Source: Torreya grandis
Lineage: Eukaryota > Streptophyta > Pinopsida > Cupressales > Taxaceae
Assembly: GCA_037957365.1 (NCBI GenBank)
Contig: JARHVA010005358.1
Coordinates: 214,501-278,500, forward strand
Direction of reading: 5' to 3'
DNA: 64,000 nt
Below the pieces are notes generated by a model that did no database searches, had not been told where the DNA came from, and worked only from the letters and a program-made list of their open reading frames with translations. A program made the position numbers and the translations under genes. Shown one piece after another: positions 23,151 through 35,896 of this stretch; the stretch's first letter is position 1; each line of letters opens with the position of its first letter.

Positions 23151-26100
23151 GCAAAAAATAAGTGCAATGGTTGTTGTTGATTAAAATAGAGAATGTGAAT
23201 AGAATGAAAAATGATGTGAAAAACATAGTACACCCATTTAAATACCAATGGTGAACACCAAAAAATGTTGAAAATAATGCATGCTAAAAAAATGTCAAGA
23301 AAATTCAATAATGCATCTTGAGAAATAGTGTGAATGTTGAAAAAACATGATTTACTAGACAAAATGAGGATGTTGTGCTCAGCTAAAAATGTGTCCAAGA
23401 GAATATACAATGTGAATAAGAAATGAAGTGATTCTTTGAATGTGAGGGGGTTTGGTTACCTACCAAACTAGACCTCACCATCTACTCTTCATCTAACAAA
23501 AATATGAAGAGGTTTTAAATAGTAGATTTATGTCTTTGAAAGGATCATTATATATTATTTTTATTTAAAAATAAATAAGAAAATTAAGTCATAAGATTTT
23601 TAATGCCCCCCAACTCCCAATATATATATAATATTATTTTTATAAAAGGATGTTTTATTAAAAAAATAAAACTACTATGCCTTTTTTAATAAGCAATAAA
23701 CCTTCCTTACAAAGAAAAATTTAAATCGCATGATATTAAAGTTCTTTTAATGTTATTTAAAAATATTTTCCCACCAAAAAGTAACAAAAACATGATTTTT
23801 TTTATGAAAGTGGTAATGAAAACCACTTAAATGAAAATGATAGTTTTTTTTAATGAAAACCTACTAGGTTGATAGTAGGTGGGGGAAAGGGTGCGTTGAA
23901 TGAGCCAAAGAAAGGTTTAGACATCGAACAGGCTGAATGACCAAACTAGAGGGGTAAAAAAATAAAAGAGCATTGAAAACTCTAAAAGGCTGATTAAGTG
24001 TGGCTTAATCATGATGTGGAGGAACTAGGTCTGATTTCTTCATGGTGACTGCATGCAAGTAATATCAATCAACATGCATGCTCTGAAGACCAAATCTAGT
24101 CAAGGGCATGAAAAATAGGCTATTGAGAGTTCAAGAACAATAGAAGTAGGCCATGGAAGGATAAATGGATCTTGAGAGGCATCACCCAAGGATGAGGGGA
24201 GAGTAGGTTGTGAAACTAGGTTTTCTTCATAGTACCAAAATGACTTTTTTTCACTTTCCAAACTTGCCTACATAATCAAGAGAAAACCAAGCCTAGAGAA
24301 AACTAAATCCTACATGATAACCCCATATAGTCCAAGATAAACCCAATAGATTTAAAAAATAAATACCTAATATTTTTTTCAAACCTCAAAAAATTCCTTT
24401 TAATACACTAAATGTTATCAATCAAATTTGTACCCTAAAGGAGGTTTACTCCAGCCTCCTTCAATTTGATGTAACATGGAAACATCTCTCAAATTGTGGG
24501 TGATATATGGGAGAAACGAGTTTATAGATTGAAAGGCTATCTCCATTGAACCACACCTACAACTAACCACTCATCTATTTGCTTTGAAAGAAAAGAGATA
24601 GAAGAGATTAACACTAACATAAGAGAGGTGATGGTCCAATATTAACTTCACAATACTACCTGAACTTGCAATATGAAATGGTAATTATAAATCTAATCTC
24701 AACACCCAAGGTTCCTTTAATAAAATTGTTTTAATGTGAAGATAGGATGCCATGCATTTCTCAAGGTATATGAATATAAGGTCTAATTATAGGCACTAGT
24801 ACTCTCACTTAAAATTAAATTCACACAAAAATAACTAACTACACTTCATGTGACTTGTTAGAAGGCATATTGGTTACACAAAGAATGAGATAATGAGATT
24901 AACACGAGGAGAGATAACTATCACTTACCATTAAACTGTGAACTACTTCACACACTTATATAAGATATTGATAACATAAAACTATCTTGAATTCATTTAT
25001 TCAAAGGTAAAATCACTACTTAGACTATTAGGGCTTTGCCATACCAAATGTGGATATTTTACAAGGCCAAAATTGGAAACTTATATAAATAATTATGAAG
25101 AGAGAGAAGGCCATAGGAGAAGGGGATTGAAAAGTGTCCATGTGAGAGTTACAATAAGGAGGATTTATGAAATAATCTAAATAGACTTCTAAATCCATGT
25201 GTCTCACTTTTGAAGATGCTCCAATCCTCCAAGTGGCATATGATTTAAAACTTGGCTTGATCCCTTGAGGATCTTCTTGAAAAATTCCCTTCTTTTCATA
25301 ATAAGAGTGATGAATGGGATATTTAATCATAAATTATCCAAAAATTCCTTTATACCTTATCATTTGACACCTTACTTGCATGTATAAACTTTTTTGATCT
25401 GACATTTCATCATTCATATACCTAGGTATCTTGAAACTCCTCATTTCCCATGCCTAGCTTGGTCCAAGTGGCTCAAAAATTGAGTTCATCTTCTCCAAGG
25501 CACTCTTTCCCCATGTATGGCCTTAAATTATCTTATAACACCTAAAAAATTCATTTTGGTTCTTGGAACAACTCCCAAGACTCCATTTTTCTCTACAAGC
25601 TCTCACTAGGCCTACTTTCATTATATCCCTAATAAAATGTAAACCTCCTTGTGTCTAAAAATATACAAAGGATCTTTGAAAAATGAGAAAATATTTGAGT
25701 ACCTAGTATGTATTTATATCTCCAAGCTATTTTTCATGTCCATAATCTAATTAGAAGTGTACTTTTATACCTTTCTATCTCCTCAATTAGGCCTCCTTGC
25801 CTAGAACTCTATTTTTCTACTCTAGACCTCTCCTACACATGTGAAATCACCCAAAATCATTTGATTCATTTTACATGTCTTGTCACAAAGTTCCATGTCA
25901 AATTTGAGTCCCTGAAACCCTATGGAAATATGAGAACCATGAAATGGCCTTGCCACCTAGTCTCATTTTAGGCCTATTTGAGGCTGCCTTGGAAAACAAG
26001 CTTTGTTTAATCACTTTAAAGACATATTGTTTATTTATTTGGATTAAAATTATGAAATAAATATTAGGTGACCTCATCCAATAGTTTTATAGTTTCCTTT

Positions 26101-27158
26101 GCTCAAAACCCTTATAAAATACAAAAAAATCACGCAAAATCATGCATTTATTAAAGTTTGTACAATTACAAGTATAGAAAAATTAATCATGGAGAATCCA
26201 ATTAGTGTAATCAAAAAAATTAAGGAGGTTTTTAAGTAAAACTAGGTCATTACATATTCTTTAGAATTACATTTCTCTTGACTAGTCACTACTAGGTTTT
26301 TAGGAGGGTTTAGAGTGCCTTGGGTTCTTAAGGATTCTTCATAAAGAATAAATCCTCTTTATCTCTCCTAATTCCATAATATTTTAGTTATAGGAGCCCT
26401 CCATCACATATAAACACCACTAGGTCCCATGAAAAACTTGATGAATGTTATGAGTGAAAGATGATGTCTCTTGGGTTGCAAGTAGGCCATTAGAGAGGGG
26501 TTTGAACTCTTAGCCTTTGTTCATGTAGGTAATGGGTATAATCAATCAAATGATGCCATAATAATTAATTTTGGATACCTCACTATCATATACAAAAACA
26601 GCATAGCTCCATGCATTAGTTTAATTATCCTACCAAGTAAGATAAAAAATTTCTTGAATTACAGTCAATAGAGAAGGGAGTTTGAAGATGTTTTAAGGCC
26701 AAAAATGTCACTTTTATTACTTTGATATACCTTTGTATGGTTTTTAGATAATTTTTACTATGTCTATAATATTATAAATACATTTAAACCATCACCTTAC
26801 CCTCAAAAATCCATTTGTTCATGAATATCCTTTATGGTCTATATATATAATATTAGGCTTGTTAGGCTTAAACGAAGTCTTGTCTTCATTCCATCCCTTT
26901 TTATTAGGTCTAAAGATATGAATGATATATTTGTTACACTATGAAATCAATTTGAATTTATTTACTTTCCTTAGACTTCCTCTCTTACTAATTGCTCTTT
27001 ATATCTACCTGTGTATGAGTTAGGCTCTTACATACTTAGACATCATCTTCAATGGTTTCTTCACTTTAGGTGAGTTTAAGAGTTTTATGAATATATAATA
27101 TCACCATCAAACCACTTAACAATGATTGTATCTCTCTCAAATCCCTTCTTATATTTAA
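23151..27158. other. Unassigned tract between copia-2 and copia-3
   Basis: The first 300-400 bases probably belong to the copia-2 5' leader. A short perfect inverted repeat GTTTGGT-tacct-ACCAAAC lies near 23449-23467. No convincing LTR, host gene or domain was found in the rest. Frames such as 25028-25330 (minus, 100 codons) and 25708-25971 (plus, 87 codons) have no recognisable features and unconvincing composition. Confidence 0.4.
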
Positions 27159-27163
27159 CTCTC

Positions 27164-27462
27164 TGATAGATTTCACCAAGATCTCTGAATAGTGGCCACA
27201 TGATGAATATTGAATTCCTATAGAGTAAGAATGAGAGCTCTCAAAACAAGAAAATTCTACAAAGGAAATATTTGCATTAACCACTTTAGGAAAAAATAAA
27301 ATACATGTAGGGTGATATTAGGTCACTAAAAATGTAAAAACCTAACTCATAATTAGAACCCACTTAAAGGTAAATGACCCCTAATGACTTAATTAACTAA
27401 CCTAAGTAAACTAGAAAGACGTGTAGGTAAAACCACTAGGTGGGAAAAAGCCTACACTAACA
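27164..27462 (-). repeat. Copia-3 3' LTR
   Basis: Starts TGATAGATTT and ends CTACACTAACA. It aligns along its length with 31073-31371, including the conserved stretch aaatgacccctaatgactta. Confidence 0.75.
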
Positions 27463-27950
27463 CCCAGTGAAGCGTAGCTTATGTGGGTAGAAGAATTGAG
27501 TCCTCGAAATAAGGCTTGATGAGGTACCCAAGTACAATGAAACTCCCATAAATTAGGGTAAAGGAAAAAACCCGTAGTAATCAATCTCATCCCTAAAAGA
27601 GAGCAAAGAAGATAAGAGGACTAAAAATTCCCACTAAGGTCTACAATTGATTGTAGCCATCTGGTGTCCCCTAGAGGAATGCTCAGAAGTGACTTTGAAT
27701 TAGAAGTAGATGTAGTGAAGAGTGGCTTACCCTAGAATAATGAGTTTGTCTACCAAGTGTCTGATGGATCTTCAATCAAGGTGTAATTCCTATGAAAAGA
27801 ATGATCCACATACTGCAAGGTAGGTGGCCCAACTACTCAATGCCAAGATGGTGTAATAGAAATAAAGGTAAAGAAGGTCTACATGATCCTCTATAACTAT
27901 GGAATAGACTGCTAAATATCTAATGTGTCCTAAATTAGTAGACTATTACC

Positions 27951-28241
27951 CTATAATGTCAGAAGTAGACCATAGGTAGGTGGGTCAAGAACTAACTCTT
28001 CAATATCTAGAAGGTGAGAAGGAGATGGTGGAGGTGTGTCCACTTCACTATTATAGTCATCTACAGAAGAAGAGTTATCAATATTAGAAATAAGCTCAAG
28101 ATCAGAAGTGTCAATAGGTACAAGTGAGTTTGAAGAAGAATATAAAGAATATAAAGGAGAGTCAGGAGAAAGGTGTGAGAAGCTATATAGTTGAGTCTGA
28201 TGATTGACCATTTCCACAGTCAAAATAGTATCACTATGCAA
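27951..28241 (-). pseudogene. Copia-3 fused remnant: GAG-pre-integrase trace joined to a pre-RT linker
   Basis: A 96-codon open frame starts with HSDTILTVEMVNHQTQLYSF, the segment that precedes the integrase in copia-1 and copia-2 (compare VGQEDHQARLHTF there). It then passes directly to an acidic Ser/Asp/Pro-rich linker of the kind found between integrase and reverse transcriptase. The integrase catalytic core is missing, so this frame records the internal deletion. Not expected to be functional. Confidence 0.6.
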
Positions 28242-28405
28242 CTCTCTAACATATACTAAATATAGAGTGAATTTAATTTAACTTACATGCCTAGACCATG
28301 GTGATTAATCTAGTAGATTGATAGGAGATTAGTTGAGAGTGAGGGCACACTTAGAACATTATTGAATGTTCCACCACTCAGTTCAATAGATCCTCTCCTG
28401 AGAAC

Positions 28406-28936
28406 CTATTTAGAAGTGTTGTCACCTAGTTGTATAGAGGACATGTCACATGGTTCCAAAGAACTGAACTCAATTTGTGAAGAGGCCATGTGATGTGAAG
28501 CACTAGAGTTAATGACCCATGTAGGAAGAGTTAGAGGCATAAATTTAACTAAGGATTTGCCCTTATGTTTCCCCTTGTTATTCTCTTTTTCCTTTTCTTT
28601 TCCATATTTTTTTGCCTTAGTGGATTCATGGGTTGATGAAGATGGTTTGATAGAATCTAGAACACCTATGTTGTTCTGAATAAGAAGGCTAGTAAGGTGG
28701 TCAATTTTTTTCTTGAAAAATTTACTCGCATCATGCTTACCTGAGCAATTCCCACATTTGATCCAATCTTTCTTAGGCTTATGAATAAAAGAAGATGTCT
28801 CATTGTTTGATTTGGAGGTGGAATTTTTTTCACCCTTCTCAACATTTTTCTTTCTCTTGTTTCTCTCTCTATTGTTAGAAGCGTTATCTTTCTCAAAAAT
28901 CATTGCATGATATTTAGATGACTTCACTGTGCCCAT
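28406..28936 (-). pseudogene. Copia-3 gag C-terminus and protease remnant (176 codons open)
   Basis: Lys/Glu-rich gag tail with a damaged zinc knuckle CGNCSGKHDASKF (residues 61-73): one residue is lost before the histidine and the last cysteine is phenylalanine. A basic linker (about 101-130) follows, then the protease entry WVINSSASHHM (140-150), where the catalytic Asp of the usual W-[VI]-[IL]-D-S-G-A-S motif is Asn and the Gly is Ser. The frame is open, but both active sites are broken. A second frame on the same strand, 28666-28896, is a shadow of this one. Confidence 0.75.
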
Positions 28937-29224
28937 CTATATAAACTTATCTTTCTCTTGAATTAGGTCAGCAACAAAGGTATCTAAAGAAGGTATCTTC
29001 CATGTAGTGTCAAGTGCACTCTTAATGGCATGAAAATTAAACACAAATATAAAATATTCAAGACCTAGTTTAGAGAGTACTGATAGAATAAGTTATTCAT
29101 CTTTCTTATCAATTCCACATGATTTCAACTGTAATCTCAAAAGTCTAAACTTGGTGAAAAAATCTTAAAGAGTGTTGAAGTCATCTAGGCTCAATCAAAT
29201 GAGCTCATTTTCTAGCTCATGTCC

Positions 29225-29878
29225 TCACATCACATCCTGCACTCCAAAGAACTTGGATAGTGTGGTCCACACTTCAGTAGGTGTTTTGGCAGATTTAATG
29301 TGAAAGAGTAGATCTAGGGAGATTGAGAGACATAGTAGTCTACAAACTTTGTCATAATCGTTAAACCATTTGATTTTCACTCCAACATCAATAGCTTCAA
29401 TCTCAGTGCCCATTATAATTTGATGGTAACCCTTGGATTGCAAGATGATTTCCATTATAGGTTTCCATTCATGATAATTAAATGGTGTAAGTTGACTAAT
29501 AGAGAGTGAATCTATAGTGCAGAAGTAAGTATTACTAAAATAAGTAAAGAAGTGATTCAAAAAAAAAGAAAGACTAAATGCAAAGCAAACACATAAGTAC
29601 CTCCTTAGAACTATCAGGCAATGAGCCCCCTTAAATGTCTCAAATACAACCACACTCGTATCGATGTCAAATTCAATTGAAAATACATCTTGAGTAATAG
29701 GTGAATAAGTACAAAGAACAAAAGGAATGCCATATACAACCAACAATATGTTCAAGAGTGTATAAAAAATGTGAAAAAAATTTATATTTGTGGAAGGCTG
29801 AATGATAGGTCCAATGTGTAGAGCATAAAAAACAAGCACTTTTGAAGAAAATGAACTCAAAAAGGAGTTACCAGTCAA
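29225..29878 (-). pseudogene. Copia-3 gag N-terminal remnant
   Basis: The 217-codon open frame contains a gag (UBN2-like) region only from about residue 122: SQLTPFNYHEWKPIMEIIL, a later KIKWFNDYDKVCRLLCLSIS, and TPTEVWTTLSKFFG near the end. These match the usual copia order of F-x-Y-x-x-W at the start, the helical core, and A-x-E-x-W. The first 120 residues are hydrophobic read-through of leader sequence and are unlikely to be genuine protein. The downstream gag frame is 28406-28936 after an intervening frameshifted segment. Confidence 0.72.
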
Positions 29879-30099
29879 AATTTATGGTTGGTACAAGTTC
29901 TTACTTCAACATATTCCTAGACCCTTGCCAAAAATGGAATTTTTTTTGACACTTTTATTCTTGCTTATGTGTTTTTCACCAAAAATCCAAAAAAGGAAAC
30001 AACTTAAGTTATTTATTCATTACATTTCACCTAAAATTTGATGGCTTCTGGAACGTCACACAGTTACTTGCTTAGAGTTTCAAACAACTTCAACTTTGG

Positions 30100-30390
30100 G
30101 TTCTTAAACTACTTTAACTTATAAAAATTTATAAGTAAATGATCCTAAAAAACTCAATTACGTCTTCATAGTGTATTTCAAGTTCTTTGAGATAATTTAC
30201 TTTAGGTTCTTTCAATTACTTTAACTTATTAAAAGTAGTTCTTCAACTTCAGGTTCTTAAACTACTTTAACTTATAAAAAGTTGTAAGCAGTTGACCCTG
30301 GAAAACCTGATTACTTATTCATAGTGTATTTTAGGTTCTTTGAGCTACTTTACTTTAGGTTCATTCAACTACTTTACTTTGAGATTTTGT
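30100..30390. repeat. Tandem duplication, about 150-bp units, in the copia-3 leader
   Basis: Two diverged units start with cttaaactactttaactta (30101 and 30253), each followed by a tcatagtgtattt phrase and a run of short ctactttactttaggttc-type phrases. It lies between the copia-3 gag remnant and its 5' LTR. Confidence 0.6.
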
Positions 30391-30542
30391 ACTACTTCAA
30401 CTTATGAAACAAATAATGAGTAATCGACCCTAGAAAACTCGAATAGATTGAGTAAGTAATCGGGGTTGAGAAAACTAATTAATTATAAGTTATCACCCTT
30501 AAGGACCCTAATTAATTATAAGTAGAAGAAATTGAGAGACCT

Positions 30543-30776
30543 TATTTGGTATATGAGCAAGTAAAAGAACTTTAGAAGCCCAATTTGGTTGGTGAGCAAG
30601 TAGAAGCACCTCAGAAACCTGATTTGGTTGACGAGCAAGTAGAAGCACTTCAAAAACTTGATTTGGTCAATGAGCAAGTAGAAGCACCTCAAAAAACTGA
30701 TTCGGTATATGAATAATTAGAATCACTTCAAAATATTGATTTTGTTGGTGAAGAGAAGATCAGGGTTTTCACGGTA
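30543..30776. repeat. 39-bp minisatellite (six units) encoding a 13-codon repeat
   Basis: Units begin at 30543, 30582, 30621, 30660, 30699 and 30738, exactly 39 bases apart, with substitutions but no length change. On the plus strand the unit reads DLVxEQVEAPQKx, interrupted by stops in units 1 and 5. On the minus strand a hydrophobic frame stays open through most units. The strict multiple of three suggests selection for frame at some time, or simply unit-length duplication. It lies in the copia-3 leader. Confidence 0.85.
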
Positions 30777-31072
30777 GATTACTTCGATCGTACGGATGAC
30801 GACTAGATAAAAGAAATCAATATTTTTGGAAAATTCATGAACTTTCTCAAAAAACTAAGATCAACCCATTTTAGATCTCAAAAAACCCAAAAAATATATG
30901 TAGATGGATTTTTTATCAAAGGAATTTTGACATTATTTTTGAGGTAGTTTTTCAAAAAATGCCTCCAAGGTCAAAAATGGCAGCCATACAATATTAAAAA
31001 AACAAGGTGAATGCAGGGGGATCTTACCAAAGGAGACAAATGCATGAGGCTATTAGGAAAGATTTGGTACCA

Positions 31073-31371
31073 TGATATATTTTTCTAAGATTTATGAATA
31101 TAGACCACGTAATGAATGTCAAATTATTGTAGATGCAGAATGAAAGATCCAAAAACAAGAAAATTCCACAAAGGAAATTTTTGCATAAGTCACTTTAGAA
31201 AAAAAGAAAGTACATATAGGATAATATTAGGTCACCAAAAAAGTAAAACTCTAACTCACAATTAGAAACAACTTATAGGTAAATGACCCCTAATGACTTA
31301 ATTAACTAACGTAAGTAAGCTGAAAACACATGTAGGTAAAACCACTAGGTGGGAAAAAGCCTACACTGGCG
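31073..31371 (-). repeat. Copia-3 5' LTR
   Basis: Starts TGATATATTT, mirroring the left LTR. Its outer end reads CTACACTGGCG, where the left copy has CTACACTAACA, so the terminal CA is mutated. On the minus strand the adjacent internal bases start TGGTACCAAATC, a possible diverged primer-binding site. Confidence 0.72.
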
Positions 31372-31376
31372 CTCTC

Positions 31377-34300
31377 TCTAAACAGGTAGAAACTTCTCAT
31401 GAACCTAGACAAACTTGTAGGTTATAATCTAACTATGTAGGTAGGGTTTTGAGACTTTGTTTGATCATCTTGCTTAGTAACTTATTTAGTTTTCACTTGT
31501 TGAGAAGTTTTGTCATTGATGTCAAGGTTGACGTCATTGATGTCAAGGTTTATCTAGTGAAGATGCATGATGAGCTATCTTTAACATATGATCATGTGTG
31601 CTTGTATGATGAGGATGACATGTGATAAGAGATATTTTAAAGGAAATAAATAATTTTAATGAAACCTATTGTCTCTTATATTTTTTGATGTCAAAGTCAA
31701 TATCATCATTCAACTCAGCTTGATGTTGTCAGTGTTGTCACAAATAAATTTGATGGTCAAGTGAGAATTGAAGCATGGTTATGAGGCTCTAAGTCTGCAT
31801 GACATATTGAGAGAATTTTTATCATAAAGTAATTTTTATAGTGATTTGAAAGTGAAATCTTAATATTGATGTTGTTTGATATCATTGAGGTAAGCATGTT
31901 TGAGTACTAATTCTTTAGTACCAGGTGTCTTGATAAGCCTAGTCATATCATGAGCATGTGCATGAAGATTGTATGTGTAGAGGTATGACATTGTTTTAGG
32001 AGAAAGTAAGGCATGTGAGCAAGGTGTAGAGGCATCAAAGAGAGTTTCAAAGTGAGTTTATAGGGGTAAGACATATAGATCAAGTCTACAACTAGACCAC
32101 TTGTAGACCCTCCCTAGCCTAATGAGGTGTAATGGTCTATTATCAAGGCATGTGAAGGATGAATAGTTATGTATAATCATGAGATAGGTTTTTTAATATG
32201 CGAGTGAAGTGGAGAGCACATGGAAAGAGGCATGAAGTTTAGTTCTAAGGCCTAATGTGGTTTGTAGGATAAGGTATAAAGAGAAAAGAGAGAGAGAGAA
32301 TTTGGACTAAGAAGGGGTAATAATCATATTTCAATCTGTTTTATACCCTTTAAGTATTGACAAAGTTAATGTATGTTATTTAAAGTGTATTCATATAGTT
32401 TAAGGTCATAGTTTGAAGGACAAGACATGAAGAGTGGTTTTTAGGCCTCTCAAGTGCATAAAATAAAGGGTTCTCAACTTGAAAAGGATTTTATTGTGAT
32501 CAATAGATCACCAAACCTATGCATGGGAACCTAATATATTCATGATAGATGGGTAAGTGTCCTAGATCAAAATTCTAAGCATTTTTTTTGGGATTAAGGG
32601 GTTATGCTTTATGAATGATCATTAAGAGTGAAAACATGTTTTAACCCTCTAAGAACCTTAATAAGAACATGATATTGAATATATTGCTCAAAAGTGATCA
32701 TCATGGATTTATTTGATCAAGTAAGATATTGTATATTATATTGGAATATCCTAGGTACCTATAGGTGGTATTGGCTAGATAGAGGAGAGAGAAAATGTGA
32801 AGATAAAGGCTTGTTTCTAAAGAAGTTATTGTAGCTGTAAAAAGTTTTATTGGAAAAAATTTTAAAATCATTGGATGGAGAAGTTTGAGACTTTTTTATT
32901 TACATGGTGTTTTATATACAAGTTATATCACTCAAGTGTTCTAAATCGTTCATCTAATATAGCTAGTCACTAATAGGCCTAATGGTGGAAATAGTAAAAA
33001 ACCCAAACAATAGTGAGAAGATTATTAGGAATGTGTTATCATGAAAGAGTGATGAAACCAAGTGTATGGATATATTTTTAATGTATTTTGAAACATGTTA
33101 ATGTTTGGTATAATTTTTTGAATTTAGTGTATATAGTGAAAAAGTTTCTCACAAATTGACATGTCTTGCTCAGATGAGATAATGAGATATAAGGTCATGA
33201 GATTGGTTTACAAGACCAATATTTTGCTTTTGACCATATTTTATTTCTATTTTAAAATGTTATAATGATATAATAGGATCATATAAATTCATTATAAGTC
33301 ATTTAATATGTCTATATAGGTGTTGAAGGTCAATATCACCATGACTGTGCTTTAAGGTAAACTGATAGTTCTAGGTAAGCAAGTTACAATGATGACTTTG
33401 AGACTCTATAGTCTGAGTTGAAATATATAATATATATGGTGTTTTTTTTTGTAATTTTAAGTCATATAAATGTTTTATAGTCAGTTAATGTGGTTGAAAT
33501 GTTCAAGCCAAAATGGCTTGCATGTTTTAGTTTGATTGTCTGAAGTGAGGTCAAAAGATTGGTCTGCAAGACTAATATTTGACATTAAAACTTATTATTT
33601 TTGTATTTTTAAGTGGTATATATATTTAAAGTGATATTTTAATGGTATAATTATTCATTTTAAGTGTTATTTTAGGTGTTTAATATCAATTTGTTTATGA
33701 CTGGGTTTGTGAGTGTTCTAGCAAATCTGAGTGGGCTATTTGTAGAGAAGTGTTTTAGTCCTTATGCCCTACATGATGAATTATAATGTACTTGGTGATG
33801 TTTTTATGGTCATTTATTTTATGTTCATATGATTTATTTCCATGTTTGTGTTTCTAAATAATGTATTATCTTTATTTGTTTAAGACGTACCTTTTTATGT
33901 ATATGAAGGCTTAATGTAAACATTACAAATCGTGTGCTTCAAGTGGTGGTTGGAGAAAAAAAGTGTCATGGACCTAAGATGAACATAGTGGAAGTATATT
34001 TGAGTTAAATATGATTTTTTTATACAATTCATAGGGTTTTAAAGTGTTCCAAATATATCAAAGGGTAACATGTACTAATGAAGGCCTAATTGAATTAGGT
34101 CTCCTTAACACCTAAAAGATGTTTTGGTATTTTAAGTTGTGTATGACCTATTATAATAATTTATTAAAGAATGAAACATGTTATAATACATATTTTAAGG
34201 GTAATAAAAGTGTTTAATTGTGTATGTTTTACCAAGAGGTGTGTGATCTAAAATATTGTATAAGAACAAGGCCTAATATGCCTAACTGACAAGTTAGAGA

Positions 34301-34945
34301 AGTGTAAAGTGCAAGCAAAGGAAATAAAACAACAAAGAATAGAAGGAGGTATTGTATACCATTAAATCCTATATGTATATAAATTTCCATGAAGATATGA
34401 TAGGGTTATTTAGTATTAATATCAAGGTCATATGACCTAATCATTCTTGAAGAGACCTAGTTGAGTAAAGAGGCCTAGAAGGTAGTTTGAGAGGGATTAG
34501 AGTGTGAAGAGCTGAAGAGTTGGTCATCATCTATTATTTTAGAATCATAGTGTTTATAAGGTTAACAAAATAATCATTTGGATATGTTGGTTATGAATCA
34601 TCTAGGGGGTTAGTGCCTCCTTGCAAATGGGTGCTTGTTAAAGCCTAGTCAAGTGGGTGTTTGACTAGTTGGGGTTCATGCTCCATATAGATTTGGTGCT
34701 TCAATAAATTTGGTTTTTATCTTATAGGACTATATTATATTTATAAGGATCAGTGGGTTTTATTCCCATTAAGGGTTTCCCACATATATGATGTGATATC
34801 TTGTGTAATCTTGTTTCATGCTTGTATGGTTGATTGCTTATGCATTATTTTATATACATGTTGATGTGATAGTTCATGTATGCTAAGGAGGAATTGAAAT
34901 AATTTTTTTAAGACACTAATTCACCCCCCTCCCCCTACATCTTAT
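31377..34945 (+). mobile_element. Long-LTR-like stretch of a copia-type element (tentative)
   Basis: The right end has features I associate with U5 ends of long plant copia LTRs: a terminator-like stem GTGGG...CCCAC near 34748-34777, and attcacccccctccccctac at 34918-34937. The left end (31512-31551) has two copies of gtcattgatgtcaaggtt that create a full TGACGTCA palindrome at 31529-31536. The interior has an imperfect tandem duplication (about 33170-33535 versus 33536-33740), each with a small hairpin around ATTGGT...ACCAAT. No coding region, second LTR or target duplication was identified, so this is a working label. Confidence 0.35.
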
Positions 34946-35860
34946 TGATATTTATTATAATATCATTATCCTAAAAAAAAATAATATCACTCACCTATGC
35001 ATTATTCTAAGTCAAACCCCAATCCTTTTCAAGTAATCTTCTCTTTACTCAGGATTGAAATTAGCTTCTTCTTGATTGTAACCTATAAATTTCCATTAGG
35101 GTATCCTAAGTGCATTAAAGGGTTTGTACGAGTTACATTTCCACTCACTAAACATATTCATTGATATTTCATATTATTGGGAGTTTGGAATCACATTTTC
35201 AAGTCACCATGACATCATAAAACATAGTACCCTTCTTACTTCTCTCTAAGTTTGATTATAGGTGACAATCTTTTAGGTCTTGACTGAAATTTCAATATCA
35301 AGGTCTTTAATTTAAAATATATAAAGATCATAATGACTCTATTCTTTTATTGATAGTTTTTAAACTCCTTAAAATAACCCAAACCTCACACACTTACCTA
35401 TACAAAGTTGTTCTTTGCACTTTCTCAAAGTGACTATAGGTGTTGAATGGAGAAGTCTAAGTATAAGGCATAAAAACTAACCTTATCAACTATATCATGG
35501 AACTTGGAGAAGATTATAAATATTTATAGTTGTATTATCTATGTCTCACAAGGTCTTACAAATTACATCATGACACTTTACAACTTTTCCCTTTTCAATT
35601 CCATACATATACCTATGTATATGCATTAATGCTTGTAGAACCTATCTCCTTGCCCATCTATTGAATTGAAAGTGGTTAGATTATTTAAATGTTTTGTGAC
35701 TCCTATATCATTTTAATCTACATTTATTAATGCATCAACCTTGTTATTTTTCTTATGCCAATTACCTTTTATTCCAAAAGATGACCTATAGGTTCAGGAC
35801 TTGTAGGTCTCTATTTTCTTACATAGGTTACTAGAGAGTCAACTTATTAATTATTATGGT

Positions 35861-35896
<36 letters not shown>

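Larger units (their letters stand above)
27164..31371 (-). mobile_element. Copia-3: internally deleted Ty1/copia element with both LTRs
   Basis: Two LTRs of about 299 bp flank 3.6 kb. Immediately outside are CTCTC at 27159-27163 and CTCTC at 31372-31376, a probable 5-bp target duplication (the right flank is a CT run, which weakens it slightly). Internal minus-strand order is leader, gag, protease, a short GAG-pre-integrase trace (28100-28241), then a linker and the 3' end. The integrase core, reverse transcriptase and most of RNase H are absent, so it was non-autonomous. The segment after the 3' LTR (gcgtagcttatgtgggtag at 27472) is shared with copia-1 and the TRIM-like element, linking these elements into one family. 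Confidence 0.75.

Noticed and set aside
25028..25971. Frames of 100 (minus) and 87 (plus) codons in the unassigned tract
   Set aside because: No recognisable domain, no support from repeats or neighbours, and length within chance expectation for this much DNA.
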